Of a stretch of DNA of 9,232 bases, positions 1-5,779 are shown piece by piece. The stretch lies in NCBI GenBank assembly GCA_030149115.1, contig JASBSE010000411.1:1-9232 (forward strand). Direction: 5' to 3'. The translations under genes and the position numbers were made by a program. Positions within the stretch are counted from its first letter, which is position 1, and each line of letters starts with the position of its first letter. A model generated the notes under the pieces. It worked only from the letters and a program-made list of their open reading frames with translations. It had not been told where the DNA came from and did no database searches. This stretch comes from Winogradskyella sp. (GTDB lineage Bacteria; Bacteroidota; Bacteroidia; Flavobacteriales; Flavobacteriaceae).

Positions 1-83
1 AAAATAATCAATCGAAAGTGATAAAAATAGATTCTAAAAATGGAAAAATTTTATCGGAATTTATTGAAATACCTATTGATTAA
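1..83 (+). CDS. C-terminal tail of an unidentified protein (5' end outside window)
   Basis: A frame open from base 3 encodes 26 residues and ends at TAA 81-83. The peptide contains KVIKIDSKNGKIL, a pattern typical of one strand-turn-strand of a beta-propeller blade (PQQ-, NHL- or WD-like), followed by a short acidic tail. It may be the last blade of a larger propeller protein encoded mostly upstream. The fragment is too short for a firm family call. The other two plus-strand frames contain early stops, which supports this one. A structured intergenic element begins within about 10 bp of the stop. Confidence 0.45.
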   Translation, partial: NNQSKVIKIDSKNGKILSEFIEIPID

Positions 84-90
84 AAAACTA

Positions 91-210
91 CCTATAACAA
101 TTTATAACCGCAATTACGGCAGATTCGACTACGTCCGAATCCACTCGGAATTGCTAACATCTGTGCTTAACCGAAAAACATTAACTTTAATTCCATAACA
201 GACAGTTATA
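91..210. repeat. Structured intergenic element E1 (attC-like cassette boundary candidate)
   Basis: This non-coding stretch is richer in G+C than its surroundings: 23 of 43 bases in 108-150 are G or C. It folds as a nested hairpin. GCAATT (110-115) pairs with AATTGC (149-154), and GATTCG (122-127) pairs with CGAATC (136-141) around an 8-nt loop. An outer hexamer pair, TATAAC (93-98) and GTTATA (205-210), closes the element. It shares AACAAT..TATAA at 96-107 and TTGCTAA-N5-GTGCTTAA at 151-170 with a second element at 821-947. Integron attC sites have a similar overall plan of short outer inverted repeats and a variable folded centre, but the outer heptamers here do not match the attC consensus exactly. 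Confidence 0.6.
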
Positions 211-243
211 CGAGACCGTTGTAAATAATTAAAAGACCAAGGA

Positions 244-753
244 ATGAAAAAAATATTCTTTTTAGTTCTACTAAATTTAATGATAGCTTGTAAAGAAAGT
301 AAAAGGAACGAAAATGAAAAGGTACAAGCAGAAACAGACAATTTAGAATTAATCGAAATTTACAAAAATGATCAAAACGAACGAAAATCAGAAAACATTG
401 ATTTCGGTGAGTTATATCTCAATGATAGTTTAAGAAGAGTCCGTGTCAATCAACTTTTGGATGCTGGAAAAATAAAAACGGGAAAAGACTATGCGAGAGC
501 AGCAATGGTGTTTCAACACGGAAAAGATTCTGTTGATTTTAGTAAGGCTGTTGAATTTATAAAAATAGCAATCGATAAAGATACAACCATTAACAAATGG
601 CTTTATGCTGCTGCCACTGATAGATATCTTTTAAGCAAAGGACAACCTCAGATTTACGGAACTCAGTATTCAAAAGAAGGTGATGGACCATGGAAGCTTG
701 ACAAAATTGACACAACTAAAATATCAGATTATGAAAGAAAAAAATTGGTGTAA
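244..753 (+). CDS. DUF6624-like lipoprotein, frameshifted near the 3' end
   Basis: The protein starts with a lipoprotein signal (about residues 1-15, then Cys16 in LMIAC), so it is probably membrane-anchored on the periplasmic side or at the cell surface. After a charged linker comes a helical domain, with VFQHG at about 89-93, DRYL at 126-129 and a GQPQ-x-YGTQ stretch ending at 141. These residues match what I remember of the uncharacterised DUF6624 family; no activity is known to me. The frame ends at TAA 751-753 right after an A7 run (738-744). Reading on in the -1 frame gives 21 more codons to TAA 807-809, and those residues look like the natural C terminus. The gene stands alone between two related structured elements (91-210 and 821-947). 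The ATG at 244 is the only start that gives an intact signal. No Shine-Dalgarno sequence is expected. Confidence 0.8.
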   Translation: MKKIFFLVLLNLMIACKESKRNENEKVQAETDNLELIEIYKNDQNERKSENIDFGELYLNDSLRRVRVNQLLDAGKIKTGKDYARAAMVFQHGKDSVDFSKAVEFIKIAIDKDTTINKWLYAAATDRYLLSKGQPQIYGTQYSKEGDGPWKLDKIDTTKISDYERKKLV

Positions 754-809
754 AGACTTTGGAAGAGCAAAAACTTTATGTTAAGGAAATGAATATGTCT
801 GAAGAATAA
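744..809 (+). pseudogene. Out-of-frame C-terminal tail of the DUF6624-like gene
   Basis: Re-reading A744 after the AAA AAA codons gives ATT GGT GTA AAG ACT TTG GAA and so on to TAA 807-809. The peptide (IGVKTLEEQKLYVKEMN, then a short acidic end) continues the KKISDYE/RKK context naturally and has the composition of a real protein end. With it the product would be 188 residues instead of 169. The likely cause is loss of one A from an A8 tract, either as a real mutation or a sequencing error. The A7 run lies in the right phase (A AAA AAA) for -1 ribosomal slippage, so regulated frameshifting or transcriptional slippage is also possible. Confidence 0.55.
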
Positions 810-820
810 AAACTATTTAC

Positions 821-947
821 AACAATGGCTATAAATAATTGCTTTTTCTTACCTACTTCTGAAAATCCACACGGATTTTCTATTCGGTTTGTATTTGCTA
901 AATTAGGTGCTTAAACACGCCAATAATCATACACAAACACGTTAGCC
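821..947. repeat. Structured intergenic element E2 (attC-like cassette boundary candidate)
   Basis: This non-coding element lies between the DUF6624-like gene and the next lipoprotein gene. An outer inverted repeat GGCTA (827-831) / TAGCC (943-947) encloses a perfect 8-bp hairpin, GAAAATCC (861-868), loop ACAC, GGATTTTC (873-880). It shares AACAAT..TATAA (821-834) and TTGCTAA-N5-GTGCTTAA (895-914) with the element at 91-210, with identical spacing of the two 3' half-motifs. The central hairpin sequence is different. It ends in CGTTAGCC, close to the start codon of the next gene. The 754-961 gap otherwise holds only the out-of-frame tail of the preceding gene. Confidence 0.6.
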
Positions 948-961
948 CTAACAAAAAACAA

Positions 962-1600
962 ATGAAAATTTACCTAATACTCTTAATTCCCTTTATTTTT
1001 TTGAATTGTAATAATTCAAATGAAAAACCTGATATCCCAATTATAAAAAAAGATTCAGAGCCAGTTAATCAATCTAAAGATTCAACAATTAAAGAAAAGA
1101 ATACAGTAAAAAAAAGTAACAAAAGTTCATCTGTTACTAATAAAACACAAACTGAATATCCTGATTGGCTGAACACTATAAATGAACAAATAAATGATGA
1201 ATCAGGGCAATACGGCGAATCAAAAATTACGAATTACACCAAACTGAATGACTCTCTTTCCTATGCTATATATGAGTTTAATGATGGAGTCTGCTCAAAA
1301 CAGACATTAGATACTTATCTTAACAAAAAAGAAGTTGACCACATTGAAATTAGTGTGGGTTGTGATCAAGATTTGTCAATTCCAGAGTATGAATGGAAGG
1401 AATATGAACTGATAAAATCTAAAATAATTAAGTTAAAAGCGTATAGAGAATATGTTCACGATTCATTGATTGATGCTAATGGATATATGAAAGACAGATA
1501 TGACTTTTTAGAAGCGGAAACAAAAACTGACTCTGTCATTACTCTTTACGAAATACAAGTTAATGGTGAGATTAATAAACATAATAAAAACCAGTATTAA
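962..1600 (+). CDS. Hypothetical lipoprotein (212 aa)
   Basis: The N terminus is a lipoprotein signal with the lipid-acceptor Cys at residue 16 (FLNC). A Lys/Ser/Asn-rich, probably disordered linker (about 17-64) leads to a globular region starting at EYPDWL. That region carries two further cysteines (111 in GVCSKQ and 134 in VGCDQD) close enough to form a disulfide in the periplasm. The C-terminal third is charged and mixed helix/strand, with FVHDSLID-like spacing (EYVHDSLID) and an Asn/Lys-rich end. I do not recognise a named family. Proteins of this type occur as lone genes in flavobacterial accessory regions. The ATG lies 12 bp after the end of element E2 and gives a complete signal, so the start is well supported. 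Confidence 0.75.
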   Translation: MKIYLILLIPFIFLNCNNSNEKPDIPIIKKDSEPVNQSKDSTIKEKNTVKKSNKSSSVTNKTQTEYPDWLNTINEQINDESGQYGESKITNYTKLNDSLSYAIYEFNDGVCSKQTLDTYLNKKEVDHIEISVGCDQDLSIPEYEWKEYELIKSKIIKLKAYREYVHDSLIDANGYMKDRYDFLEAETKTDSVITLYEIQVNGEINKHNKNQY

Positions 1601-1619
1601 CAGAATGTATAAATTATAG
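1599..1619 (+). repeat. Possible degenerate 5' end of the E1/E2 element
   Basis: The stretch AACAgaATGtaTAAATTAT, beginning in the stop codon of the preceding gene, resembles the 5' motif of element E2 (AACAATGGCTATAAATAATT) with a 2-base insertion and a 2-base deletion. The 3' motif and a clear hairpin are not present in the following 55 bp. AT-richness makes chance similarity possible. Confidence 0.25.
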
Positions 1620-1675
1620 TGTTTACACAACTACAGTTTATGCGAAAACAATATACTATTACTTGATTAACTAAT

Positions 1676-2056
1676 ATGAAACAAACTTTATCTATAGCAT
1701 TCCTATTATTATCAACATATCTATGCGCTCAATCAAAAGATTGTGTTGACGTTAAAAATGGAAAATTTAAATATTTAGACTCTCAATCCAATGAATTTAT
1801 AGTAAAAAGGACTGACTCTATTCAAATAGACAGTCGTTTAAACAAGAGCCTGGTCTTTTACAGCAAAATAAAGTGGAAATCTGATTGCGACTACGACATG
1901 GAAATTTATAAAGTAAGCGATTCACTATTCAACCCTTTAATAGGTAATGTATTTGAGTTAAACATATTGAGTGTAGACAATAATAAGATAAAATTGAAAT
2001 CTAAAACTCTGAATGGAAAAAGAGAATCTGAAAATTATATGGAAATCATTGAGTAA
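1676..2056 (+). CDS. Small secreted hypothetical protein (126 aa)
   Basis: A Sec signal peptide spans residues 1-18 (cleavage most likely CA-QS), so the mature protein is about 108 residues and periplasmic or secreted. Cys23 and Cys71, in the DCVDV and SDCDYDM contexts, could form a disulfide. The mature part alternates short hydrophobic strands and polar turns (for example GKFKYLD, FIVKRTDSIQI, KIKWKSDCDYDMEIYKV), suggesting a small beta-rich, lipocalin- or immunoglobulin-like fold. Similar short flavobacterial proteins start with a C-x-D-V-K-x-GKF pattern, but I know no function for them. The gene stands alone, with 75 bp before it and 100 bp after it. Confidence 0.75.
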   Translation: MKQTLSIAFLLLSTYLCAQSKDCVDVKNGKFKYLDSQSNEFIVKRTDSIQIDSRLNKSLVFYSKIKWKSDCDYDMEIYKVSDSLFNPLIGNVFELNILSVDNNKIKLKSKTLNGKRESENYMEIIE

Positions 2057-2123
2057 AAAAGAATTCAATCCTATTGCTATCTTTCGGCTACAGTACACTA
2101 ACACAGCTTGTAATTTCATTATA

Positions 2124-2139
2124 AACCATAAGCAAACAC
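2124..2139 (+). repeat. Possible degenerate 3' end of the E2 element
   Basis: AACCATAAGCAAACAC matches AATCATACACAAACAC (925-940 in element E2) at 13 of 16 positions. It occupies the same relative place, a short distance upstream of a signal-peptide gene. The A/C-rich composition lowers the significance. Confidence 0.25.
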
Positions 2140-2156
2140 AGTACCCACATCTCATA

Positions 2157-3020
2157 ATGACAAGAATACTAACCATAATAACAATTCTAATTTCAGCAAG
2201 TTTGTTTGCTCAAGAATCACAATTTTGCGACAAAGAAAGCTGTAGTCTGCCGAAAAATCATGAAACGCATTCTGATCCATACTACAATGGACATCTTTGT
2301 GAGAACTTTAATCCTAAACAAGCTGATTTTAGCTCAGAATATTTAAAACTTCAAACTGAAAACATCTCTAAATTATCTACCGATAAAACTGACACATTGC
2401 GAGATTATAAGTTTGATATAGATTCGTTGTTTAACACAGGTAAATTTCAACAAAACGGAGTTATCGGATTAGATTACAAAAGAATTAGGATACATATTTC
2501 TCAAACAAAACAAGAGGACGATAAATTAGAATTTATAATAAGCGGTAAATCTAATGTATCAGGAAATATATGTGATTTTGAAGGGACATTAAAAGTAAGC
2601 CACATATATGAAATTAATGAAAATTATGAATTTCCTGGTCAGGCTTCACTCTTTGCAGAGTATGAGTTCTTTGAAGATAGCACACAAAATCATGTAGGCG
2701 TCTTTAAAGGAGTTTTTGAATGCGCTGTCTATATTAACCATGACACTAAAGAGATTAAACTAGACGAAAGTTTTTCTATCGCTGATGGTTATTATAATAG
2801 AACCTATGTAGGCATATGGAAAAGTTATAATTCAGGAATAGAAAAAAAATGTATTTGGGGCGATTATCGACTTCCTTTCACATTTGACTTTGACCAAGGT
2901 GATGGAGAAATGATGGTCAACGTAAAGTATATTGAAAATGGTTGGGAGACATTTGGTGATGGTTCAGAATACGAATACTCAACAGGGAAAGCTAAACTGA
3001 AAAATCAATGGTGGAAATAA
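2157..3020 (+). CDS. Secreted hypothetical protein (287 aa)
   Basis: The frame is open from an ATG at 2013, but that would overlap the previous gene by 44 bp and put 48 residues before the signal. The ATG at 2157 gives a proper Sec signal (MTRILTIITILISASLFA, cleaved before QES), so I use it. The mature protein begins with a Cys-containing segment (24, 29, 48) and a short helical stretch (YLKLQTENISKL). A beta-rich domain follows, including a GVIGLDYKRIRIHIS strand pair, SGKSNVSGNICDFEGTLKV, ADGYYNRTYVGIWKSY and KKCIWGDYRLP. Repeated G/W/Y turns suggest an antiparallel barrel or sandwich. This pattern recurs in uncharacterised flavobacterial proteins; I cannot name a function. It stands alone, with 100 bp upstream and 94 bp downstream. 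Confidence 0.8.
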   Translation: MTRILTIITILISASLFAQESQFCDKESCSLPKNHETHSDPYYNGHLCENFNPKQADFSSEYLKLQTENISKLSTDKTDTLRDYKFDIDSLFNTGKFQQNGVIGLDYKRIRIHISQTKQEDDKLEFIISGKSNVSGNICDFEGTLKVSHIYEINENYEFPGQASLFAEYEFFEDSTQNHVGVFKGVFECAVYINHDTKEIKLDESFSIADGYYNRTYVGIWKSYNSGIEKKCIWGDYRLPFTFDFDQGDGEMMVNVKYIENGWETFGDGSEYEYSTGKAKLKNQWWK

Positions 3021-3114
3021 ATAACTTTAGACCATGAATTAAACACCCTTCTCATTATCGATTAGATATTGATTGCTTGTTTAACCCTTATAACACTAAT
3101 TGCTATAAGAAATT

Positions 3115-3636
3115 ATGAGAAAATTCATTTTTGGCATAACAATCATATTTACAGTTTTATCCTGTAAATCTGACAGGAAAGACTATTTAATTAAATTTTA
3201 TGAAGGTGAGTTTGATGAAATTGGAGTTCCTACTGGCTATCTGAATTCAAAAGGCGACACTATTGTACCTATTGGGAAGTATTATTATTGCTACACTGAT
3301 ACTATTAGAGATTTTGGAATGGTAATAGAAAACGAAACTGGCAAAATACTTGGCATTGATAAAAATGAAAATGAGTTGTTTGAGGTTTTTAAAACTGACA
3401 ATGGACCTGATTACATTGAAAATGGGCTTTTTAGAATCGTAAAAAACAATAAAATTGGATATGCTAACAGTAATGGGAAAATAGTAATCTCTCCTCAATA
3501 CAATTGTGCACATTCATTTGTTCAAGGTAAAGCCAAAGTATCCGATTCTTGTGAAACAAAAACAACGAGCGGTCAGAAGTATTTTTTTGGAACCGATTGG
3601 TACTTCATAGATACTAAAGGGAATAGAATAAAATAA
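3115..3636 (+). CDS. WG-repeat lipoprotein (173 aa)
   Basis: A lipoprotein signal ends in VLSC (Cys17). The mature part contains WG-type beta repeats. The first is at about 41-56 (GYLNSKGDTIVPIGKY). The best is at about 114-142 (IGYANSNGKIVISPQYNCAHSFVQGKAKV). A third, partial one lies at the C terminus (DWYFIDTKGNRIK). The family pattern is a G-[YF]-[IL]-[ND]-x-x-G-x-x-[IV]-x-[PI] strand pair; such repeats are common in Bacteroidota and probably form a surface for protein binding, with no known enzyme activity. At 173 residues it is short compared with multi-repeat members. The next gene starts 18 bp downstream, so the two are probably co-transcribed. Confidence 0.82.
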   Translation: MRKFIFGITIIFTVLSCKSDRKDYLIKFYEGEFDEIGVPTGYLNSKGDTIVPIGKYYYCYTDTIRDFGMVIENETGKILGIDKNENELFEVFKTDNGPDYIENGLFRIVKNNKIGYANSNGKIVISPQYNCAHSFVQGKAKVSDSCETKTTSGQKYFFGTDWYFIDTKGNRIK

Positions 3637-3654
3637 TATTACAGTAATTTATAT

Positions 3655-4050
3655 ATGAAGCTACTAACTAAAAAGAAAATAACTTATGTTTTAAACATAG
3701 TGCTATTTCTAATTTTAGTTGTTCCATATTCCTACACCTATAGTCATCATAATGAAACAGAAGATTTGAACTGGACACCTAATTTTGTCTTTGAGCAAAT
3801 AGATTTATTAAGTTTCTATCTACTGATTACGATTCCGGTCATTGGGTTTCAAATAGCCAAAACCAACACTTTAAGAAAAAAGCTTTTAATCATAAGTTTA
3901 ATTGTCTCAATACTTTACTTTATTGGTACAGTACCCTCATTGTTTCTGCCTATTCAAGATTTTTCACCTAGTATTGGCAATATATTAGTCCTAACACTTT
4001 TCCCTCTAATTATGGTGATTTTTAAGATTGGGCCATCCCAAAAGCAATAA
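3655..4050 (+). CDS. Small integral membrane protein (131 aa)
   Basis: Four hydrophobic segments are visible, at about residues 10-29, 50-68, 77-98 and 107-124. They are joined by a polar loop (30-48, with HHNETED) and by a basic loop (69-76, KTNTLRKK) that should face the cytoplasm. The N terminus is Lys-rich (KLLTKKK), so it is also inside, and the protein would have four transmembrane helices. There is no recognisable catalytic motif and I cannot assign a family. It lies 18 bp after the WG-repeat lipoprotein gene, suggesting shared transcription and possibly a shared role at the envelope. It is the only protein without a cleavable export signal in the left part of the window. Confidence 0.75.
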   Translation: MKLLTKKKITYVLNIVLFLILVVPYSYTYSHHNETEDLNWTPNFVFEQIDLLSFYLLITIPVIGFQIAKTNTLRKKLLIISLIVSILYFIGTVPSLFLPIQDFSPSIGNILVLTLFPLIMVIFKIGPSQKQ

Positions 4051-4095
4051 AAACTCTGTTTCAAAACCATAAAATCATAATTTTAATGAAGTCTC

Positions 4096-4128
4096 TTGAC
4101 TTAAATGACTGAACTTTAAGTAACTTTA
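4096..4128 (+). promoter_or_regulatory. Candidate flavobacterial promoter (TTG / TAnnTTTG type)
   Basis: TTG at 4096-4098 is followed after 22 bp by TAACTTTA at 4121-4128, one mismatch from the Bacteroidota -7 element TAnnTTTG. The spacing fits the 17-23 bp reported for Flavobacterium. The start codon of the next gene lies 22 bp further on. The region also holds a tandem AACTTTAAG (4112-4120, 4122-4130) and an inverted pair ACTTAAA / TTTAAGT (4099-4105, 4115-4121), which could be an operator. AT-richness makes this only a candidate. Confidence 0.35.
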
Positions 4129-4150
4129 AGCTGTTAATACCAAATTCAAT

Positions 4151-5233
4151 ATGAAGTACATCTACTTATTTATCTGCTTGTTTATAACAGGTTCTATTTT
4201 ATCTCAAGAAGATAAAATTGCATACTTTAAAACAGACAAAACATTTGTTTATGCAGATAATAATCCTGACTCATTTTATGCCATAGAAATACCTGGCGAT
4301 AGTATAAATCTTAGTGAAATTCAGGGAGCTTTTAAAGTGGATGATTACATCATTCAATTTATAAAAAATCCATACAATCTAGAAGAGTACACCAATAAAA
4401 TGGACTCTATAAAAGAAATTGAATTGCTAAAAAGTAAGATGAATTGGGAACTAGATTACATACAAGACGATGTACTAAAGAAAAAAGTAAAAAGTGATTA
4501 TAGCGTTTTTAAAAACAAACTAGGAAAACGGTTTTTGTTATGGGAATATAGGTTACCAAAAATGGATTATTCTGATGTTGATATACAAACAGTTAAAAAC
4601 TATTTTCTAACTTTTGTTGCTAACAAGCATGTGGCTTGTATATCAATTCCTGCTTTTGAGGATAATGATGAAATTTCTAATTTTCTACAGAGAATTAGCG
4701 AAAATATAAGAGTTTATGGTAGTGAAATAGATTTAAACGCGCTGTACTATCAAATAGATGCAAAAGATGATGAAAAAGAGATTGTTTACACCGATTCTTT
4801 GAGCCATTATGAAATTGAAATACCAAAGTGGCTTAATGTTATTAATACAAATTCTAATATCGTATTTGGTGGTACATTTCCAGATATTGATAACATTAAA
4901 AATGCCATAATAGTCAGTCCATTTGAAAAGGGAGATTTTGATAATTCTTTTTCAAAATTTAATGATGAAAATGTATTAAAACTAAAAATCGGAGATAAAT
5001 TAGGAGGAGGTACAGTTTTGCTAACCAAAGAAATAGAAACTCCAAAGTCTGTTAATGGCGTGGCTTACAATATACAGGTCGCACAAGGAAACTCTATTTA
5101 CGAAAACGTCTGTTATACTATAGATACAGGAAGTCATTATCTATTCATTTTCTTTACCTCTACACCGCAAACAATTAAAAGAAATATGGATTTATTAAAT
5201 GACTTTATGTCCAGAATTAAAATTTTAAAATGA
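4151..5233 (+). CDS. Secreted protein with two copies of an uncharacterised domain
   Basis: A Sec signal covers residues 1-18 (SILS-QED). Two halves look related. Copy 1 (about 42-189) starts with FYAIEIP, continues with GAFKVDDYIIQFIKNPYNLEEY and ends with HVACISIPAFEDNDEISNFL plus a helix. Copy 2 (about 219-360) starts with HYEIEIP, continues with GGTFPDIDNIKNAIIVSPFE and ends with HYLFIFFTSTPQTIKRNMDL plus a helix. The order Y-x-IEIP, a G-x-F strand, a hydrophobic strand pair and a terminal helix resembles small PsbP/Mog1-like domains, but that fold call is a guess. The function is unknown. The stop codon overlaps the next gene's start (ATGA at 5230-5233), so the two are translationally coupled and probably act together. 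A candidate promoter lies at 4096-4128. Confidence 0.8.
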   Translation: MKYIYLFICLFITGSILSQEDKIAYFKTDKTFVYADNNPDSFYAIEIPGDSINLSEIQGAFKVDDYIIQFIKNPYNLEEYTNKMDSIKEIELLKSKMNWELDYIQDDVLKKKVKSDYSVFKNKLGKRFLLWEYRLPKMDYSDVDIQTVKNYFLTFVANKHVACISIPAFEDNDEISNFLQRISENIRVYGSEIDLNALYYQIDAKDDEKEIVYTDSLSHYEIEIPKWLNVINTNSNIVFGGTFPDIDNIKNAIIVSPFEKGDFDNSFSKFNDENVLKLKIGDKLGGGTVLLTKEIETPKSVNGVAYNIQVAQGNSIYENVCYTIDTGSHYLFIFFTSTPQTIKRNMDLLNDFMSRIKILK

Positions 5234-5694
5234 TGAAACCATATTACAAGTTATACCCTATGATACTATTATTCTCTTTTTTTGGTCTATTTGGACAAAA
5301 CAAAGGTGACGAAAGCCTTAAAAAACCAGAGCTAAAAAGTGGACAAATATGGAAGTATAACACTCGAAAGGGTGAAGAAAAATCTAGAGTTGTAATTCTT
5401 AAAGTTGAAGATTATGGGCAAAAAGGACAAGTAGTTCATATTGCGGTTAACGAATTAAAAATTAAAAACGAACAGATTGATGGTGGGTTTTCTAAAGACA
5501 TAGGACATTTGCCTTTTAATAAAGAATCGCTTTTAAAGAGTCTAACAAAACTAGAAGGCACAATAGATAAATTGCCTGAATATATGGACGGTTACCTACA
5601 ATGGAAAGAAGCATTTGATAATGGTGAAGGTGGTGTGTTTACTATACAAGTCAAAGAGGTTGTTGAGTTTCTTGAAAAATCTATGAATGGTTAA
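5230..5694 (+). CDS. Secreted hypothetical protein (154 aa), coupled to upstream gene
   Basis: A Sec signal runs to about residue 22 (FFGLFG-QNK). The mature protein has a distinctive core: SGQIWKYNTRKGEEKSRVVI at about 37-56, then a VVHIAVNELKIKN strand pair, then IGHLPFNKESLLKSL, and finally LPEYMDGYLQWKEAFDNGEG with GVFTI. I recognise this GQIWxYxTRxGEExS ... HLPF ... GYxxWxEA ... GVFT pattern from small uncharacterised proteins in several Gram-negative groups, so it is a conserved family, but I know no function. Two ATG codons stand in tandem (5230 and 5233). The first overlaps the upstream stop codon and either would work. The gene probably forms a two-gene operon with 4151-5233. An 85-bp gap separates it from the next gene. 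Confidence 0.8.
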   Translation: MMKPYYKLYPMILLFSFFGLFGQNKGDESLKKPELKSGQIWKYNTRKGEEKSRVVILKVEDYGQKGQVVHIAVNELKIKNEQIDGGFSKDIGHLPFNKESLLKSLTKLEGTIDKLPEYMDGYLQWKEAFDNGEGGVFTIQVKEVVEFLEKSMNG

Positions 5695-5731
5695 GGCGTA
5701 TTTCTTAGATTAAATTCCGACACATATTAAA

Positions 5732-5751
5732 TTCTATAAACGTTCTATAAA
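5732..5751 (+). repeat. 9-bp direct repeat upstream of the SRPBCC gene
   Basis: TTCTATAAA occurs at 5732-5740 and again at 5743-5751, an 11-bp period (one helical turn). It lies 29 bp upstream of the next start codon. This could be a regulator site, but the tract is very AT-rich and no -33 TTG is present nearby. Confidence 0.3.
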
Positions 5752-5779
5752 AGCAAATGAAAAATACATTAATAATACG

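Noticed and set aside
129..341. Minus-strand 70-codon frame over element E1 and the start of the DUF6624-like gene
   Set aside because: It covers a structured non-coding repeat and a signal-peptide coding region; the peptide looks like reverse-strand noise.
861..880. E2 hairpin as a rho-independent terminator of the DUF6624-like gene
   Set aside because: No T-tract follows on the plus strand, and the stem occupies the same place as the different hairpin of E1, so a role in the repeat element fits better.
91..947. CRISPR array or insertion sequence
   Set aside because: There are only two diverged copies about 725 bp apart, no short regular spacers, and no transposase in either strand.
2013..2156. 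Extended N terminus for the 287-residue secreted protein, starting at ATG 2013
   Set aside because: It would overlap the preceding gene and bury the clear signal peptide that starts at 2157 behind 48 residues.
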